In this document: one piece after another, positions 34,389-42,568 of the stretch | How positions within the stretch are numbered: position 1 is the first letter of the stretch | Layout of the letters: each line of letters opens with the position of its first letter | Assembly (NCBI GenBank): GCA_964563435.1 | Contig: CAZLXI010000010.1 | Coordinates: 1 to 64,000, forward strand | DNA length: 64,000 nt | Direction: 5' to 3' | Source: Leadbetterella sp964563435 | GTDB taxonomy: Bacteria; Bacteroidota; Bacteroidia; Cytophagales; Spirosomataceae | The notes under the pieces: model-generated | Told to the model about the DNA's origin: nothing | The model's input: the letters and a program-made list of their open reading frames with translations, nothing else | Databases searched by the model: none | Translations under genes and position numbers: made by a program

Positions 34389-35480
34389 ATGACAAAGAAC
34401 ATCGGTTTCTTATTTTTCTTTCTCCTATTATCATCGCCATACGGGTATGCACAGGTAGATAATTCAAACGACCACGAGCCATATACAATAAAATCAACGG
34501 AAACCCCGATTTTTGATAATGATGAGACCATAAAAACCTGGCTGAAAGAGAATAACATCCCGGCACTCGGGCTCGGGATTATTGACCGGGGACAATTACA
34601 GGAGATCAGAGTTTTCGGCGAAATGAAAAAGGAGACTCCGGCTTCCTACAATACGATTTTCAATGTGGCTTCACTCACCAAACCCGTCACTGCGATGGTA
34701 GCTTTGCATTTGATAAGTTCAGGAGAATGGGAACTCGACGAGCCGCTTTACAAATATTGGACAGACCCCGATATAGCCGGGGATCCGAGAAACCAAAAAC
34801 TCACCACCCGCCTGGTTTTAAGCCACCAGACCGGTTTCCCAAACTGGAGATGGATGAACGGAAAAACAAAACTGGATTTTGATTTTGAACCGGGAACAAA
34901 ATACCAATACTCAGGAGAAGGTTTTGAATACCTGCGAAAAGCACTTGAAAGTAAATTCAAAAAATCTTTGGACCAATTAGCCCGGGAGCTGATCTTTCAA
35001 CCCCTGAAAATGGAGGATACCCGCTATATCTGGAGCCCAAACACCGATGAATCGCGGTTTGCGACAGGTCACGATGAAAACGGAAAACCTTATGAAATCG
35101 TCAAAAACAAAACCGCAAACGCAGCCGATGATCTGCTGACCACCATTGGAGATTACGGCCGCTTCCTGGTCAGTATTATGCAGGGCGGTGGCCTGAACGA
35201 AAGTGTTTACCGGGAAATGCTGAAACCGCAGGTGCAAAGCCGGGATAACAAGTATTTCGGGTTGGGCTTTGAAATGTATGACCTGGGAAACGGCGAGTAT
35301 GCGTACGCACACGGCGGTTCAGATTTTGGTACAAGATGTATTGCCTTTTTCCTTCCCGAAACAAAGCAGGGTCTTTTGATTTTTACCAATTCAGATACGG
35401 GAGTAAGCGCTTATGAAAAATTAGTGAAGCACTATCTGGGCGCCCGCGGGGAGCGGATTTTTGACATTGAAACAAAATGA
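34389..35480 (+). CDS. Serine hydrolase of the beta-lactamase / PBP-like family
   Basis: About 363 residues from the ATG at 34389, which starts a signal peptide (TKNIGFLFFFLLLSSPYGYAQ); an upstream TTG at 34371 is less likely. The class C-like active site is readable: SLTK (in NVASLTKPVTAM), the Tyr of YQYSGEGFEYL and the HGGSDFG box near residue 315. Such proteins hydrolyse esters or peptides in the periplasm and only rarely have true beta-lactamase activity. It is a single gene after the membrane HTH protein, in DNA more A+T-rich than the core. Confidence 0.88.
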   Translation: MTKNIGFLFFFLLLSSPYGYAQVDNSNDHEPYTIKSTETPIFDNDETIKTWLKENNIPALGLGIIDRGQLQEIRVFGEMKKETPASYNTIFNVASLTKPVTAMVALHLISSGEWELDEPLYKYWTDPDIAGDPRNQKLTTRLVLSHQTGFPNWRWMNGKTKLDFDFEPGTKYQYSGEGFEYLRKALESKFKKSLDQLARELIFQPLKMEDTRYIWSPNTDESRFATGHDENGKPYEIVKNKTANAADDLLTTIGDYGRFLVSIMQGGGLNESVYREMLKPQVQSRDNKYFGLGFEMYDLGNGEYAYAHGGSDFGTRCIAFFLPETKQGLLIFTNSDTGVSAYEKLVKHYLGARGERIFDIETK

Positions 35481-35650
35481 AAAGAGCCTCAGCTCTTGCT
35501 CAGTCGGCTCAGCGTTTCCCTTAGCACCCCAGGCAATGCGCAATCATGGTTTTTGATACCCGCCGGAAGAGGGAGGGGCATTGTCCCTTTTGTATATGCG
35601 TAAGATTTACATTTTTTTACCCAATTTTGAGCTATCAAAACCTAAGTACG

Positions 35651-36202
35651 ATGAACAGCTACCTCGAAAGCGCCCAAAAGCAGTTTCTCTATTATAAGAT
35701 GCTGGGCGAGAGGGCCATGGAGCAGTTGGAAGAAAAACAGCTTTTCCTGCAATATAACGAAGAAAGTAACAGCATTGCCATGCTGGTGAATCACCTGGCC
35801 GGGAATATGCTGTCACGATTTACGGATTTTCTCACCACAGACGGCGAGAAGCCCTGGCGAAACCGCGATGCCGAATTTACCAATCCCTTTAGCAACAGGG
35901 AGGAACTGATGGAGCGCTGGAATCGGGGCTGGGATTGCCTGCTCAATGCCCTGAACGCCCTGACACCGGCTGATCTGGAAAGGATCATCTATATCCGGAA
36001 CGACGGTCACACGGTGGTTGAGGCCCTTAATCGTCAGCTGGCGCATTATCCGCATCATATCGGGCAGATCGTATTCATCGCCAAGATGTTCAGAAACGAA
36101 GACTGGCAGACCCTGTCGATCGCACGTAACCGATCGGGCGAATATAACAGCCGTAAGTTTTCGCAGGAAAAGGAGCGGCGTCATTTTACCGACGACCTGT
36201 AG
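35651..36202 (+). CDS. DinB family protein (DUF1572-like)
   Basis: About 183 residues from the ATG at 35651, which matches the usual family start (NSYLESAQKQFLYYKMLGERAMEQL). It is a four-helix bundle of the DinB type, with a histidine in VNHLAGNML and a pair in LAHYPHHIGQIVFIAK that form the family's metal site. Members act in thiol-dependent or unknown detoxification chemistry; this one has no assigned reaction. It is cytosolic and convergent with the ABC-F gene, whose stop is 16 bases away. Confidence 0.85.
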   Translation: MNSYLESAQKQFLYYKMLGERAMEQLEEKQLFLQYNEESNSIAMLVNHLAGNMLSRFTDFLTTDGEKPWRNRDAEFTNPFSNREELMERWNRGWDCLLNALNALTPADLERIIYIRNDGHTVVEALNRQLAHYPHHIGQIVFIAKMFRNEDWQTLSIARNRSGEYNSRKFSQEKERRHFTDDL

Positions 36203-36217
36203 GGGTGTTTGTGAGGT

Positions 36218-37855
36218 TTAACCCTTCCGCTCGATCTCCTTCAGATTTTCCATCTTTTTATTCTTCAGAAAGCTGTCGATGTCTTCAAAGTGCTCGCGGA
36301 TGCGCTGGTTCCCGAATTCAAAGACCTTTTCGGCCAGGCCGCTCAGGAAGTCGCGGTCGTGGGAGATCAGGATGATGGTTCCCTCGAAAGCCTTGAGGGC
36401 ATCTTTCAGGATGTCTTTTGTACGGAGGTCAAGGTGGTTGGTAGGTTCATCGAGAATCAGAAGGTTTACCGGCTGAAGCAGGAGTTTGATCATCGCCAGA
36501 CGGGTTTTTTCACCACCGGAGAGCATTTTTACCTTTTTGTTCAGGTCATCGCCCCGGAAGAGAAAAGCCGCCAGCAGGTCTTTGATCTTCGTACGGATCT
36601 CGCCTTCGGCCAGCTGATCTACCGTATCGAATACCGTAATTTCTTCATCGAGCAGCGAGGCCTGATTCTGGGCAAAGTAGCCGATCTCGGCGTTATGACC
36701 CACTTTCAGATCACCTTCAAAGTCAATTTCGCCCATGATGGCCTTGACCATAGTGGATTTTCCTTCGCCGTTTCTGCCTACAAATGCCACCCTCTGGCCG
36801 CGCTCAATGGCAAAACTGGCATCTTTGAATACGCGGTGGTCACCGTAAATTTTGCCGACGTATTCGGCAATCACGGGGTAGTTTCCGGACCTCGGGGCAG
36901 GCGGGAACTTGATGTTGATGGCGGAGGTGTCTACCTCATCTACTTCCACAATTTCCAGCTTCTCGAGCATTTTTACCCGGCTTTGCACCTGCAGGGTTTT
37001 GGAGTAAGTGCCTTTGAACCGGTCAATGAACTCCTGGGTTTCGGCAATCATTTTCTGCTGGTCGCTGTATTGCTTCTGTTGCTGCTCAAGGCGTTCTTTG
37101 CGAAGCTGCAGGTAGTGGGTGTACGGTACCTTGTAGTCATAAATGCGCCCCATGGTTACTTCTATGGTGCGGTTGGTGATGTTGTCTACAAAGGCCCTGT
37201 CGTGGGAGATCACAATCACCGCTTTGGCACTGTTGACCAGGAAGTCTTCCAGCCACTGGATCGATTCGATGTCCATGTGGTTGGTAGGCTCATCAAGCAG
37301 GATGAGGTCGGGGTTTTGCAGCAGGATTTTGGCCAGTTCGATGCGCATCCGCCAGCCACCCGAAAACTCGGAAGTTTGCCGGGTGAAGTCTTCGCGGGTG
37401 AAGCCGAGGCCTTTCAGCACCTTTTCCACTTCGGCATCGTAGTTTACTTCTTCGAGGGAGTAGAATTTCTCACTGAGCTCCGATACCCGGGTGATGATGT
37501 CCATGTATTCGTCTGACTCGTAGTCGGTGCGGGTTTCGAGCTGTTTGTTCAGTTCTTCCAGCTCGGTCTGCATAGCCAGCGCACCGGCAAAGGCCTTGGA
37601 TGTTTCTTCAAAAACAGTGGTATTGTCTTCGGTAAGCAGGTGCTGGGGCAGGTAGGCAATAACAGCATCGGCCGGGGCGGATATCTTGCCCCTGGTGGGC
37701 TTGTTCACCCCCGCTATGATCTTCAGCAGCGTGGATTTTCCCGCACCGTTTTTTCCCATCAGGGCTATCCGGTCTTTTTCATTGATGTTAAAAGTGATGT
37801 CTGAAAAAAGGGCATGCCCGCTGAATTCTACTGTTACGTTATCTACTGAAATCAT
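36218..37855 (-). CDS. ABC-F family ATP-binding protein
   Basis: About 545 residues from the ATG at 37855, which begins ISVDNVTVEFSGHALF, the usual ABC-F opening; the frame extends to 37939 but that region carries repeat-like DNA. Two ATP-binding domains in one chain have Walker A LMGKNGAGKSTLLK and FVGRNGEGKSTMVK and Walker B LILLDEPTNHMD and LLILDEPTNHLD, joined by a linker with the P-site tRNA-interaction motif and coiled coil (about 240-310). There is no membrane domain. ABC-F proteins bind the ribosome to regulate translation; this form resembles the YbiT/Uup-like housekeeping types. A charged C-terminus ends in KEIERKG. Confidence 0.93.
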   Translation of the reverse strand: MISVDNVTVEFSGHALFSDITFNINEKDRIALMGKNGAGKSTLLKIIAGVNKPTRGKISAPADAVIAYLPQHLLTEDNTTVFEETSKAFAGALAMQTELEELNKQLETRTDYESDEYMDIITRVSELSEKFYSLEEVNYDAEVEKVLKGLGFTREDFTRQTSEFSGGWRMRIELAKILLQNPDLILLDEPTNHMDIESIQWLEDFLVNSAKAVIVISHDRAFVDNITNRTIEVTMGRIYDYKVPYTHYLQLRKERLEQQQKQYSDQQKMIAETQEFIDRFKGTYSKTLQVQSRVKMLEKLEIVEVDEVDTSAINIKFPPAPRSGNYPVIAEYVGKIYGDHRVFKDASFAIERGQRVAFVGRNGEGKSTMVKAIMGEIDFEGDLKVGHNAEIGYFAQNQASLLDEEITVFDTVDQLAEGEIRTKIKDLLAAFLFRGDDLNKKVKMLSGGEKTRLAMIKLLLQPVNLLILDEPTNHLDLRTKDILKDALKAFEGTIILISHDRDFLSGLAEKVFEFGNQRIREHFEDIDSFLKNKKMENLKEIERKG

Positions 37856-37888
37856 TGTTCTCTGAATTAAGGCGCAAAGATAGAAAAC

Positions 37889-38005
37889 AATGATTAATGG
37901 TGAATTATAAATGGTTAATGATGTAAAGCCGCTGATCAACGAAAGGTCCGCCCATTAACCATTAAGCATTAACAATTAACAATTAAGCATTAACAATTAA
38001 CCATT
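37889..38005. repeat. TTAATG-type repeat cluster in the ABC-F / globin gap
   Basis: Words such as AATGGTTAATG, AATTGTTAATG and CATTAACAATTAA recur at 37889-37923 and 37951-38005 in opposite sense. The family is the same as the 21-base tandem repeats at 21.9 kb. The last codons and the stop of the globin gene (AATGGTTAA on the minus strand) are made from the repeat. Confidence 0.75.
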
Positions 38006-38377
38006 TAGCTTATGATGCAGCACTTTCCCGATCTCCAGCGCCTTCGCCTTCATAAACTCCGCGTTTTCGCCCTGAAAGAGCTGGTCTACGGTAGTCATCC
38101 AGTAGGCCAGCCAGCGTTCGAAGCGCTCGGTGGTCATGGGTTGGGTCTGGTGGCGGGCCGAATGCTTCCACATCATACCGCCGTCATAGGCACCGGTCTG
38201 AAAAAGCCAGTTCTCCCAGAAGTTCACTACCCGTTCCTTGTGGTGGTCCCAATGAGGCAGCGAATCCTCAAATACGGGGCGCATGATGGGGTCATTCAGC
38301 ACGCTGTCATAAAAGGTGTCTACCAGTAAACGGATATCTTCCCGGCTGCCGAGGTCTTTAAGTTTTTCAGTCGTCAT
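37997..38377 (-). CDS. Group III truncated hemoglobin
   Basis: The 126-residue globin has the 2-on-2 fold of group III: helix B and E residues FYDSVLNDPIMRPVF and DHHKERVVNFWENWLF, with the proximal His in MWKHSARH. These heme proteins bind oxygen or nitric oxide in the cytosol, and a link to reactive nitrogen detoxification is known for group III members. That would fit an organism that makes nitric oxide with NirK, but the two loci are 22 kb apart. The C-terminus ends inside a repeat, giving LNG. Confidence 0.93.
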   Translation of the reverse strand: MTTEKLKDLGSREDIRLLVDTFYDSVLNDPIMRPVFEDSLPHWDHHKERVVNFWENWLFQTGAYDGGMMWKHSARHQTQPMTTERFERWLAYWMTTVDQLFQGENAEFMKAKALEIGKVLHHKLNG

Positions 38378-38491
38378 ATCGTTATAACAACACAGCCGCG
38401 GTTTAGGTTTGAGAAAAAATGCTATATTGCATCAACATTCGCGAAATAGAGCATGCTCTTAAATCGTTTTTAAGACATCAATACTTTTTTG

Positions 38492-39766
38492 ATGAAGAGA
38501 GGAATACTGTTTTTGGTTTTGATCACCGCTTTTTCGGCCTGTAAGGTAAAGGAGAAAAAGCCGGCTCAGACCGTTGTGAAAGAAGAAACGCCCAGGCACA
38601 TAGACAAACCCACCGTGAATTCGGTGACGGGGAAATATAATTTCATTGACTCCGTTTCGGCCCGGGTTTTCATCAAAGCCCATATCACGCTGCTCGGAGA
38701 GAAGATGTCGCTGCAAAAGCTGAACGAGAGCTTCCGGGTACAGTGGGTGCTTCAGACAGATTTCGGTATCCGTGAGAAGATCGGTACGGGCAAGCTGGCC
38801 TTTACCCCGGAGTTTGCGAGGCCGTCGGGCGATTCCTACCTCCTTCGCTTCGATATCCCCCGGGTGAGAGAATATACGGGCGGAATTCTGCTGGTGGAGT
38901 TCATCCACCCGGCTTCCGGAACCAAGTTTTCTTATGACATGGCTGTGGATTTCACGGCGAAACGGTCAAATACCCGTTACGAGATCTATAAAAACGGTGC
39001 GGAGGATATCCCGGATTTCTTACCGTACATTTATGACGGTGAAAGTTTTGTGGTCAGGTCGGTGAAGCCTTCTTCAGAACCGCTTTTCCTGATCCGCTAC
39101 CGGAATAACTCCAAACCGGCCCTCTCGCCGATGTCGGGTACCAAAAGAACAGCCGAAAGTGAGTTTGAAATAGCGGAGACCCTGGAAATTAAAGACCGGG
39201 AACCGGTGACACTGCCGGAACCGGGGATGTACGTGCTGACCCAGAACCCTGACGACGTGAAGGACGGTTACGGCTTCCTGGTGGTGGATCAGCGGTATCC
39301 GCGCGATACCCGGCCGGAAACCCTGAAAGAAGCGCTGGCGTACATGAGCACTTCCAAAGAAATCGAAAGCTCGGGTACATACGATAGCGGAAAAGACGCC
39401 ATGGACATGTATTTCCTTAACCTGGCCAAGGGCGACCAAAACCTGGCCCGAAAGATCATCCGAAGCTATTACAAGCGCGTGGAGGAGGCCAACGAGTTTT
39501 TTACCACTTATAAGGAAGGATGGAAGACCGACAAGGGAATGGTGTACATCATCATGGGGCCACCGGCGCGCGTGCAGCGTAACCGTACCCGTGAAGTGTG
39601 GCTCTATTCCCAGAACCGGAATACTTCAGAGATCATTTATACATTTTATAAAAAACCAAACGTATTTTCAGAACAAAATTATGAGCTGGTGAGGTATCCG
39701 GAATATAGTGCGTTCTGGTACCCCTATGTAGAATCATGGAGAACAGGAAAGGCAGCAGCGGAGTGA
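38492..39766 (+). CDS. GWxTD domain-containing lipoprotein
   Basis: About 424 residues from the ATG at 38492 (a TTG one codon earlier is less likely), with a lipoprotein signal ending in AFSAC. Beta-rich domains precede the C-terminal GWxTD domain, seen in KEGWKTDKGMVYIIMGPPARVQ and the terminal AFWYPYVESW. GWxTD proteins are widespread in Bacteroidota and sit in the envelope; no reaction is known. It overlaps the next gene rlmB by 31 bases in a different frame, a conserved kind of pair, so the two are probably co-transcribed. Confidence 0.9.
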   Translation: MKRGILFLVLITAFSACKVKEKKPAQTVVKEETPRHIDKPTVNSVTGKYNFIDSVSARVFIKAHITLLGEKMSLQKLNESFRVQWVLQTDFGIREKIGTGKLAFTPEFARPSGDSYLLRFDIPRVREYTGGILLVEFIHPASGTKFSYDMAVDFTAKRSNTRYEIYKNGAEDIPDFLPYIYDGESFVVRSVKPSSEPLFLIRYRNNSKPALSPMSGTKRTAESEFEIAETLEIKDREPVTLPEPGMYVLTQNPDDVKDGYGFLVVDQRYPRDTRPETLKEALAYMSTSKEIESSGTYDSGKDAMDMYFLNLAKGDQNLARKIIRSYYKRVEEANEFFTTYKEGWKTDKGMVYIIMGPPARVQRNRTREVWLYSQNRNTSEIIYTFYKKPNVFSEQNYELVRYPEYSAFWYPYVESWRTGKAAAE

Positions 39767-40521
39767 AAAAATTTCATAAACCCGTAAACCGGCCGAACAA
39801 AGCCGATTTCGTTTTTGGCATCAACTCGGTGGTGGAAACGCTTAAAAGTGAAAAGGAAATAGATAAGATACTGCTTCTGAAAGACATGAAGCATGTGGAG
39901 GAAATAGAAACCCTGGCCCGAAACCGGGGAATACCCGTTCAGAAGGTACCCCAGGAACGCCTGAACCGGGTGACTATGAAAAACCACCAGGGGGCCGTGG
40001 CCTTTGTTTCTTCGGTTAATTTTGCCCTGCTTTCCAACGTGGTGACTTCGGTGTTTGAATCGGGCGAAACACCCCTGTTGCTGATCCTCGACCGGATCAC
40101 GGATGTACGGAACTTCGGTGCCATCTGCCGCTCGGCAGAGTGCAGCGGTGTGCATGCGGTGGTACTGCCCGCCCGGGGCGCCGCCCAGATCAACGGCGAT
40201 GCCATGAAGACCTCCTCCGGCGCCCTCAACTTTATCCCGGTATGCCGCGAAACCGACCTGATGAATACCGTGAAATACCTCAAAAACTCGGGCTTCCAGG
40301 TGGTGTCATGCACGGAAAAAGGAGATGATGTAGTGTATGACGTGGACTTTACCCTCCCTACGGCCATTATCCTGGGCTCGGAGGAAGACGGTATCTCGGA
40401 ATCCCTCATTGAAGAGTCGGATTACAAGGCCCAGATCCCACTGAAAGGAAGAGTGGAGTCACTAAATGTATCTGTTGCTGCCGGCGTCATCTTATTTGAG
40501 ACCGTAAGGCAGCGTAGCTGA
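39736..40521 (+). CDS. rlmB: 23S rRNA 2'-O-methyltransferase RlmB (TrmH family)
   Basis: It methylates the ribose of a conserved G in 23S rRNA (G2251 in E. coli) with S-adenosylmethionine. The 261-residue protein has the N-terminal substrate-binding domain (FVFGINSVVETLKSEKEID, 25-100) and the SpoU/TrmH knotted domain (about 115-261) with motif 1 ILDRITDVRNFGAICRSAE, motif 2 AIILGSEEDGI and motif 3 IPLKGRVESLNVSVAAGVILFE. The start at 39736 lies inside the end of the GWxTD gene. It is the second gene of that pair. Confidence 0.95.
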   Translation: MENRKGSSGVKKFHKPVNRPNKADFVFGINSVVETLKSEKEIDKILLLKDMKHVEEIETLARNRGIPVQKVPQERLNRVTMKNHQGAVAFVSSVNFALLSNVVTSVFESGETPLLLILDRITDVRNFGAICRSAECSGVHAVVLPARGAAQINGDAMKTSSGALNFIPVCRETDLMNTVKYLKNSGFQVVSCTEKGDDVVYDVDFTLPTAIILGSEEDGISESLIEESDYKAQIPLKGRVESLNVSVAAGVILFETVRQRS

Positions 40522-40543
40522 ACCAGAAGGATTTCCTCCAGTA

Positions 40544-40627
40544 AAAATCTGTGCTCATCCGCGTGATCTGTGAGCAGATTGCTGGCGCCTGATTTTTCTC
40601 ACAGATGCCACTGATCTCACAGATTTT
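40544..40627. repeat. Nested inverted repeat after rlmB
   Basis: Two nested dyads occur in the 150-base gap between rlmB and the glutamate-synthase-like gene: AAAATCTGTG (40544-40553) with CACAGATTTT (40618-40627), and ATCTGTGAG (40566-40574) with CTCACAGAT (40598-40606). The ATCTGTG words are reused downstream to 40672. It may act as a bidirectional terminator or be a dispersed palindromic repeat. Confidence 0.6.
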
Positions 40628-40672
40628 CACGAAATAATATCTGTGCTAATCTGTGTAACCCCTGAGAAAAAA

Positions 40673-42328
40673 TCACGCCCGGTTCGCCTTCTCCACGATC
40701 CGCTCCTCCGCCACACTACCGATCGTAGCCACATTAAACACGCCCCAGCATGCAGAACTGGCATTCCGGAAGTCATCCCGGTACTTCGGCGTAATGGTCT
40801 CTTCTTTCAGATAGGCGCCGATAGGCGTGGTCGGGAAGATCTCTTCGTAGCTGAGCATCTGGCTGAAGGAGATCCGCCGGTAAATATGGCTGCGTGAAAG
40901 ATTCTTGATATCATCCAGGCCGGTAGCGCCCAGAAGCTCTACCACGCTCTTCACGGTATTGTTGTGATAATTGGCCACCCGCGTTTTCTTGTCTTCCACT
41001 ACCAGCCCTACGGTGAGTTGGGGATCCTGGGTGGCTACACCTACCGGGCATTTGTTGGTATTGCATTGCAGCGCCTGTATACAGCCCACGGCCAGCATCA
41101 TCGCCCGGGCGCAATAACAGGCGTCAGCACCTAAAGCCAGGGCCCGGACAATATGGAAGCCTGACGTGATCTTGCCGGAAGCAAACACTTTGATGTGCTT
41201 TTTGATGTCGAGACCACGGAGAACATTCACGGCAAAATCCAGCCCGTCGAGCAGGGGGGCGCCCACGTAATTGGAAAACTCCTGGGGTGCGGCGCCGGTA
41301 CCTCCCTCGGCACCGTCTATCGTGATGAAGTCGGGGTACGTATCTGTCTCCATCATGGCCTTGCAGATGCTTATAAATTCACTCTTATGCCCGATACATA
41401 GCTTGAAGCCTACGGGCTTGCCGCCTGAAAGCTCGCGGCACTGTTTGATAAAGTCGATCAGGCCGAGGGGGGAATCAAACGCCTTATGGAAGGGGGGAGA
41501 AGCCACCAGGGTGTAGGGTTCGATATTCCGGGCCCGGGCAATTTCCGGGGTATTCTTGGCAGCGGGAAGGATCCCTCCATGCCCCGGTTTGGCGCCCTGG
41601 GAAATTTTGATCTCGATCATTTTGATGTTCGGGTGTTGGGCCCTTTCCTCAAACTGAACAGGGTCAAAGCCGCCGTCAGCCGCCCGGCAGCCGAAGTAGC
41701 CGGTTCCGATCTGCCAGATCACGTCGCCGCCGTGTTTAAGATGGTATTCACTCACGCCGCCTTCCCCTGTGTTATGGGCAAATTTCCCGATATGTGCACC
41801 TCCGTTCATGGCTTCCACGGCGTTGCTACTCAGCGAGCCGAAGCTCATGGCGGAAATATTGAGAATGCTGGAGGAGTAGGGCTGCCGGCAGTCTTTGTTT
41901 CCTACTTTGATCCTCAGGTCATGGCCCAGCTTATGAAAATCCCGGGGGGCCATGGAATGGGCCAGCCACTCGTAACCTTCCGAATAGACATCAAGCTGCG
42001 TTCCGAAGGGCATGGTGTCATTTTCCTTCTTGGCCCGCTGGTAAACGGTAGAGCGGTCAATGCGGTTGATGGGCCGGCCGTCAATATCCGATTCAATAAA
42101 ATACTGGTAGATCTTGGGACGCATTTCCTCCATGAAAAACCGGAGCCGGCCAAAAACGGGGTAGATCCGCATGATGGAATGCCGGGTCTGCGCCATGTCA
42201 TAATAGCCCATGCCGGTAAAAAATACCACTACGCCCAATATCACGTACCAGTTGGGGTTCATGTAAACCGACAGCAGCGTCAGGAAGATGATCAGGGCAG
42301 TTGAAAAGATGACAAAGGTTTTCCGCAT
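40673..42328 (-). CDS. FMN-binding glutamate synthase family protein
   Basis: The 551-residue protein carries two N-terminal membrane helices (about 5-42) and then the FMN barrel of the glutamate synthase large subunit (about 100-500), with NISAMSFGSLSSNAVEAM, GQ-type barrel segments and ITIDGAEGGTGAAP. A cysteine cluster CIQALQCNTNKCP fits the 3Fe-4S centre. The amidotransferase domain of true glutamate synthase is absent, so this is the stand-alone GltB2-like kind; its reaction is not known. It is a single gene. The 185 bases upstream to the next terminator hold no gene. Confidence 0.92.
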   Translation of the reverse strand: MRKTFVIFSTALIIFLTLLSVYMNPNWYVILGVVVFFTGMGYYDMAQTRHSIMRIYPVFGRLRFFMEEMRPKIYQYFIESDIDGRPINRIDRSTVYQRAKKENDTMPFGTQLDVYSEGYEWLAHSMAPRDFHKLGHDLRIKVGNKDCRQPYSSSILNISAMSFGSLSSNAVEAMNGGAHIGKFAHNTGEGGVSEYHLKHGGDVIWQIGTGYFGCRAADGGFDPVQFEERAQHPNIKMIEIKISQGAKPGHGGILPAAKNTPEIARARNIEPYTLVASPPFHKAFDSPLGLIDFIKQCRELSGGKPVGFKLCIGHKSEFISICKAMMETDTYPDFITIDGAEGGTGAAPQEFSNYVGAPLLDGLDFAVNVLRGLDIKKHIKVFASGKITSGFHIVRALALGADACYCARAMMLAVGCIQALQCNTNKCPVGVATQDPQLTVGLVVEDKKTRVANYHNNTVKSVVELLGATGLDDIKNLSRSHIYRRISFSQMLSYEEIFPTTPIGAYLKEETITPKYRDDFRNASSACWGVFNVATIGSVAEERIVEKANRA

Positions 42329-42513
42329 CGCGTACAGGTAAATTTGGATGCAAGCTACAGCGATTTGGGAAATAAAAAAAGCGTGTTATTGTTATTCAGA
42401 ATAAATATAAAATAGGATAGATAGAAGAAAGTATGGTATTTTTCAATGTGTTGAATTTATTCGATGGAAACTCCCGGATTTCGGAGGGTTTTATTCTGAT
42501 TTTAGCACAGAAG

Positions 42514-42553
42514 GAATAAAAAAACCGGGACAACCCATTCGGATATCCCGGTT
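42514..42553 (-). terminator. Intrinsic terminator of the GMC operon
   Basis: On the minus strand AACCGGGA (42553-42546) pairs with TCCCGGTT (42530-42523) around a 15-base loop, followed by a T-rich run to about 42514. It starts 16 bases after the GMC gene stop at 42569. Confidence 0.85.
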
Positions 42554-42568
42554 AAAAACAAAAACATA

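Noticed and set aside
34389..35480. Antibiotic-resistance beta-lactamase
   Set aside because: SxxK and the HGG box are shared by many esterases and peptidases of this fold; nothing points to true lactam hydrolysis.
36290..37516. A 408-codon open frame on the plus strand
   Set aside because: It lies wholly antisense to the well-supported ABC-F gene and shows no domain; the codon bias of the true gene explains it.
41486..42304. A 272-codon open frame on the plus strand
   Set aside because: Antisense to the FMN glutamate-synthase-like gene with no family match.
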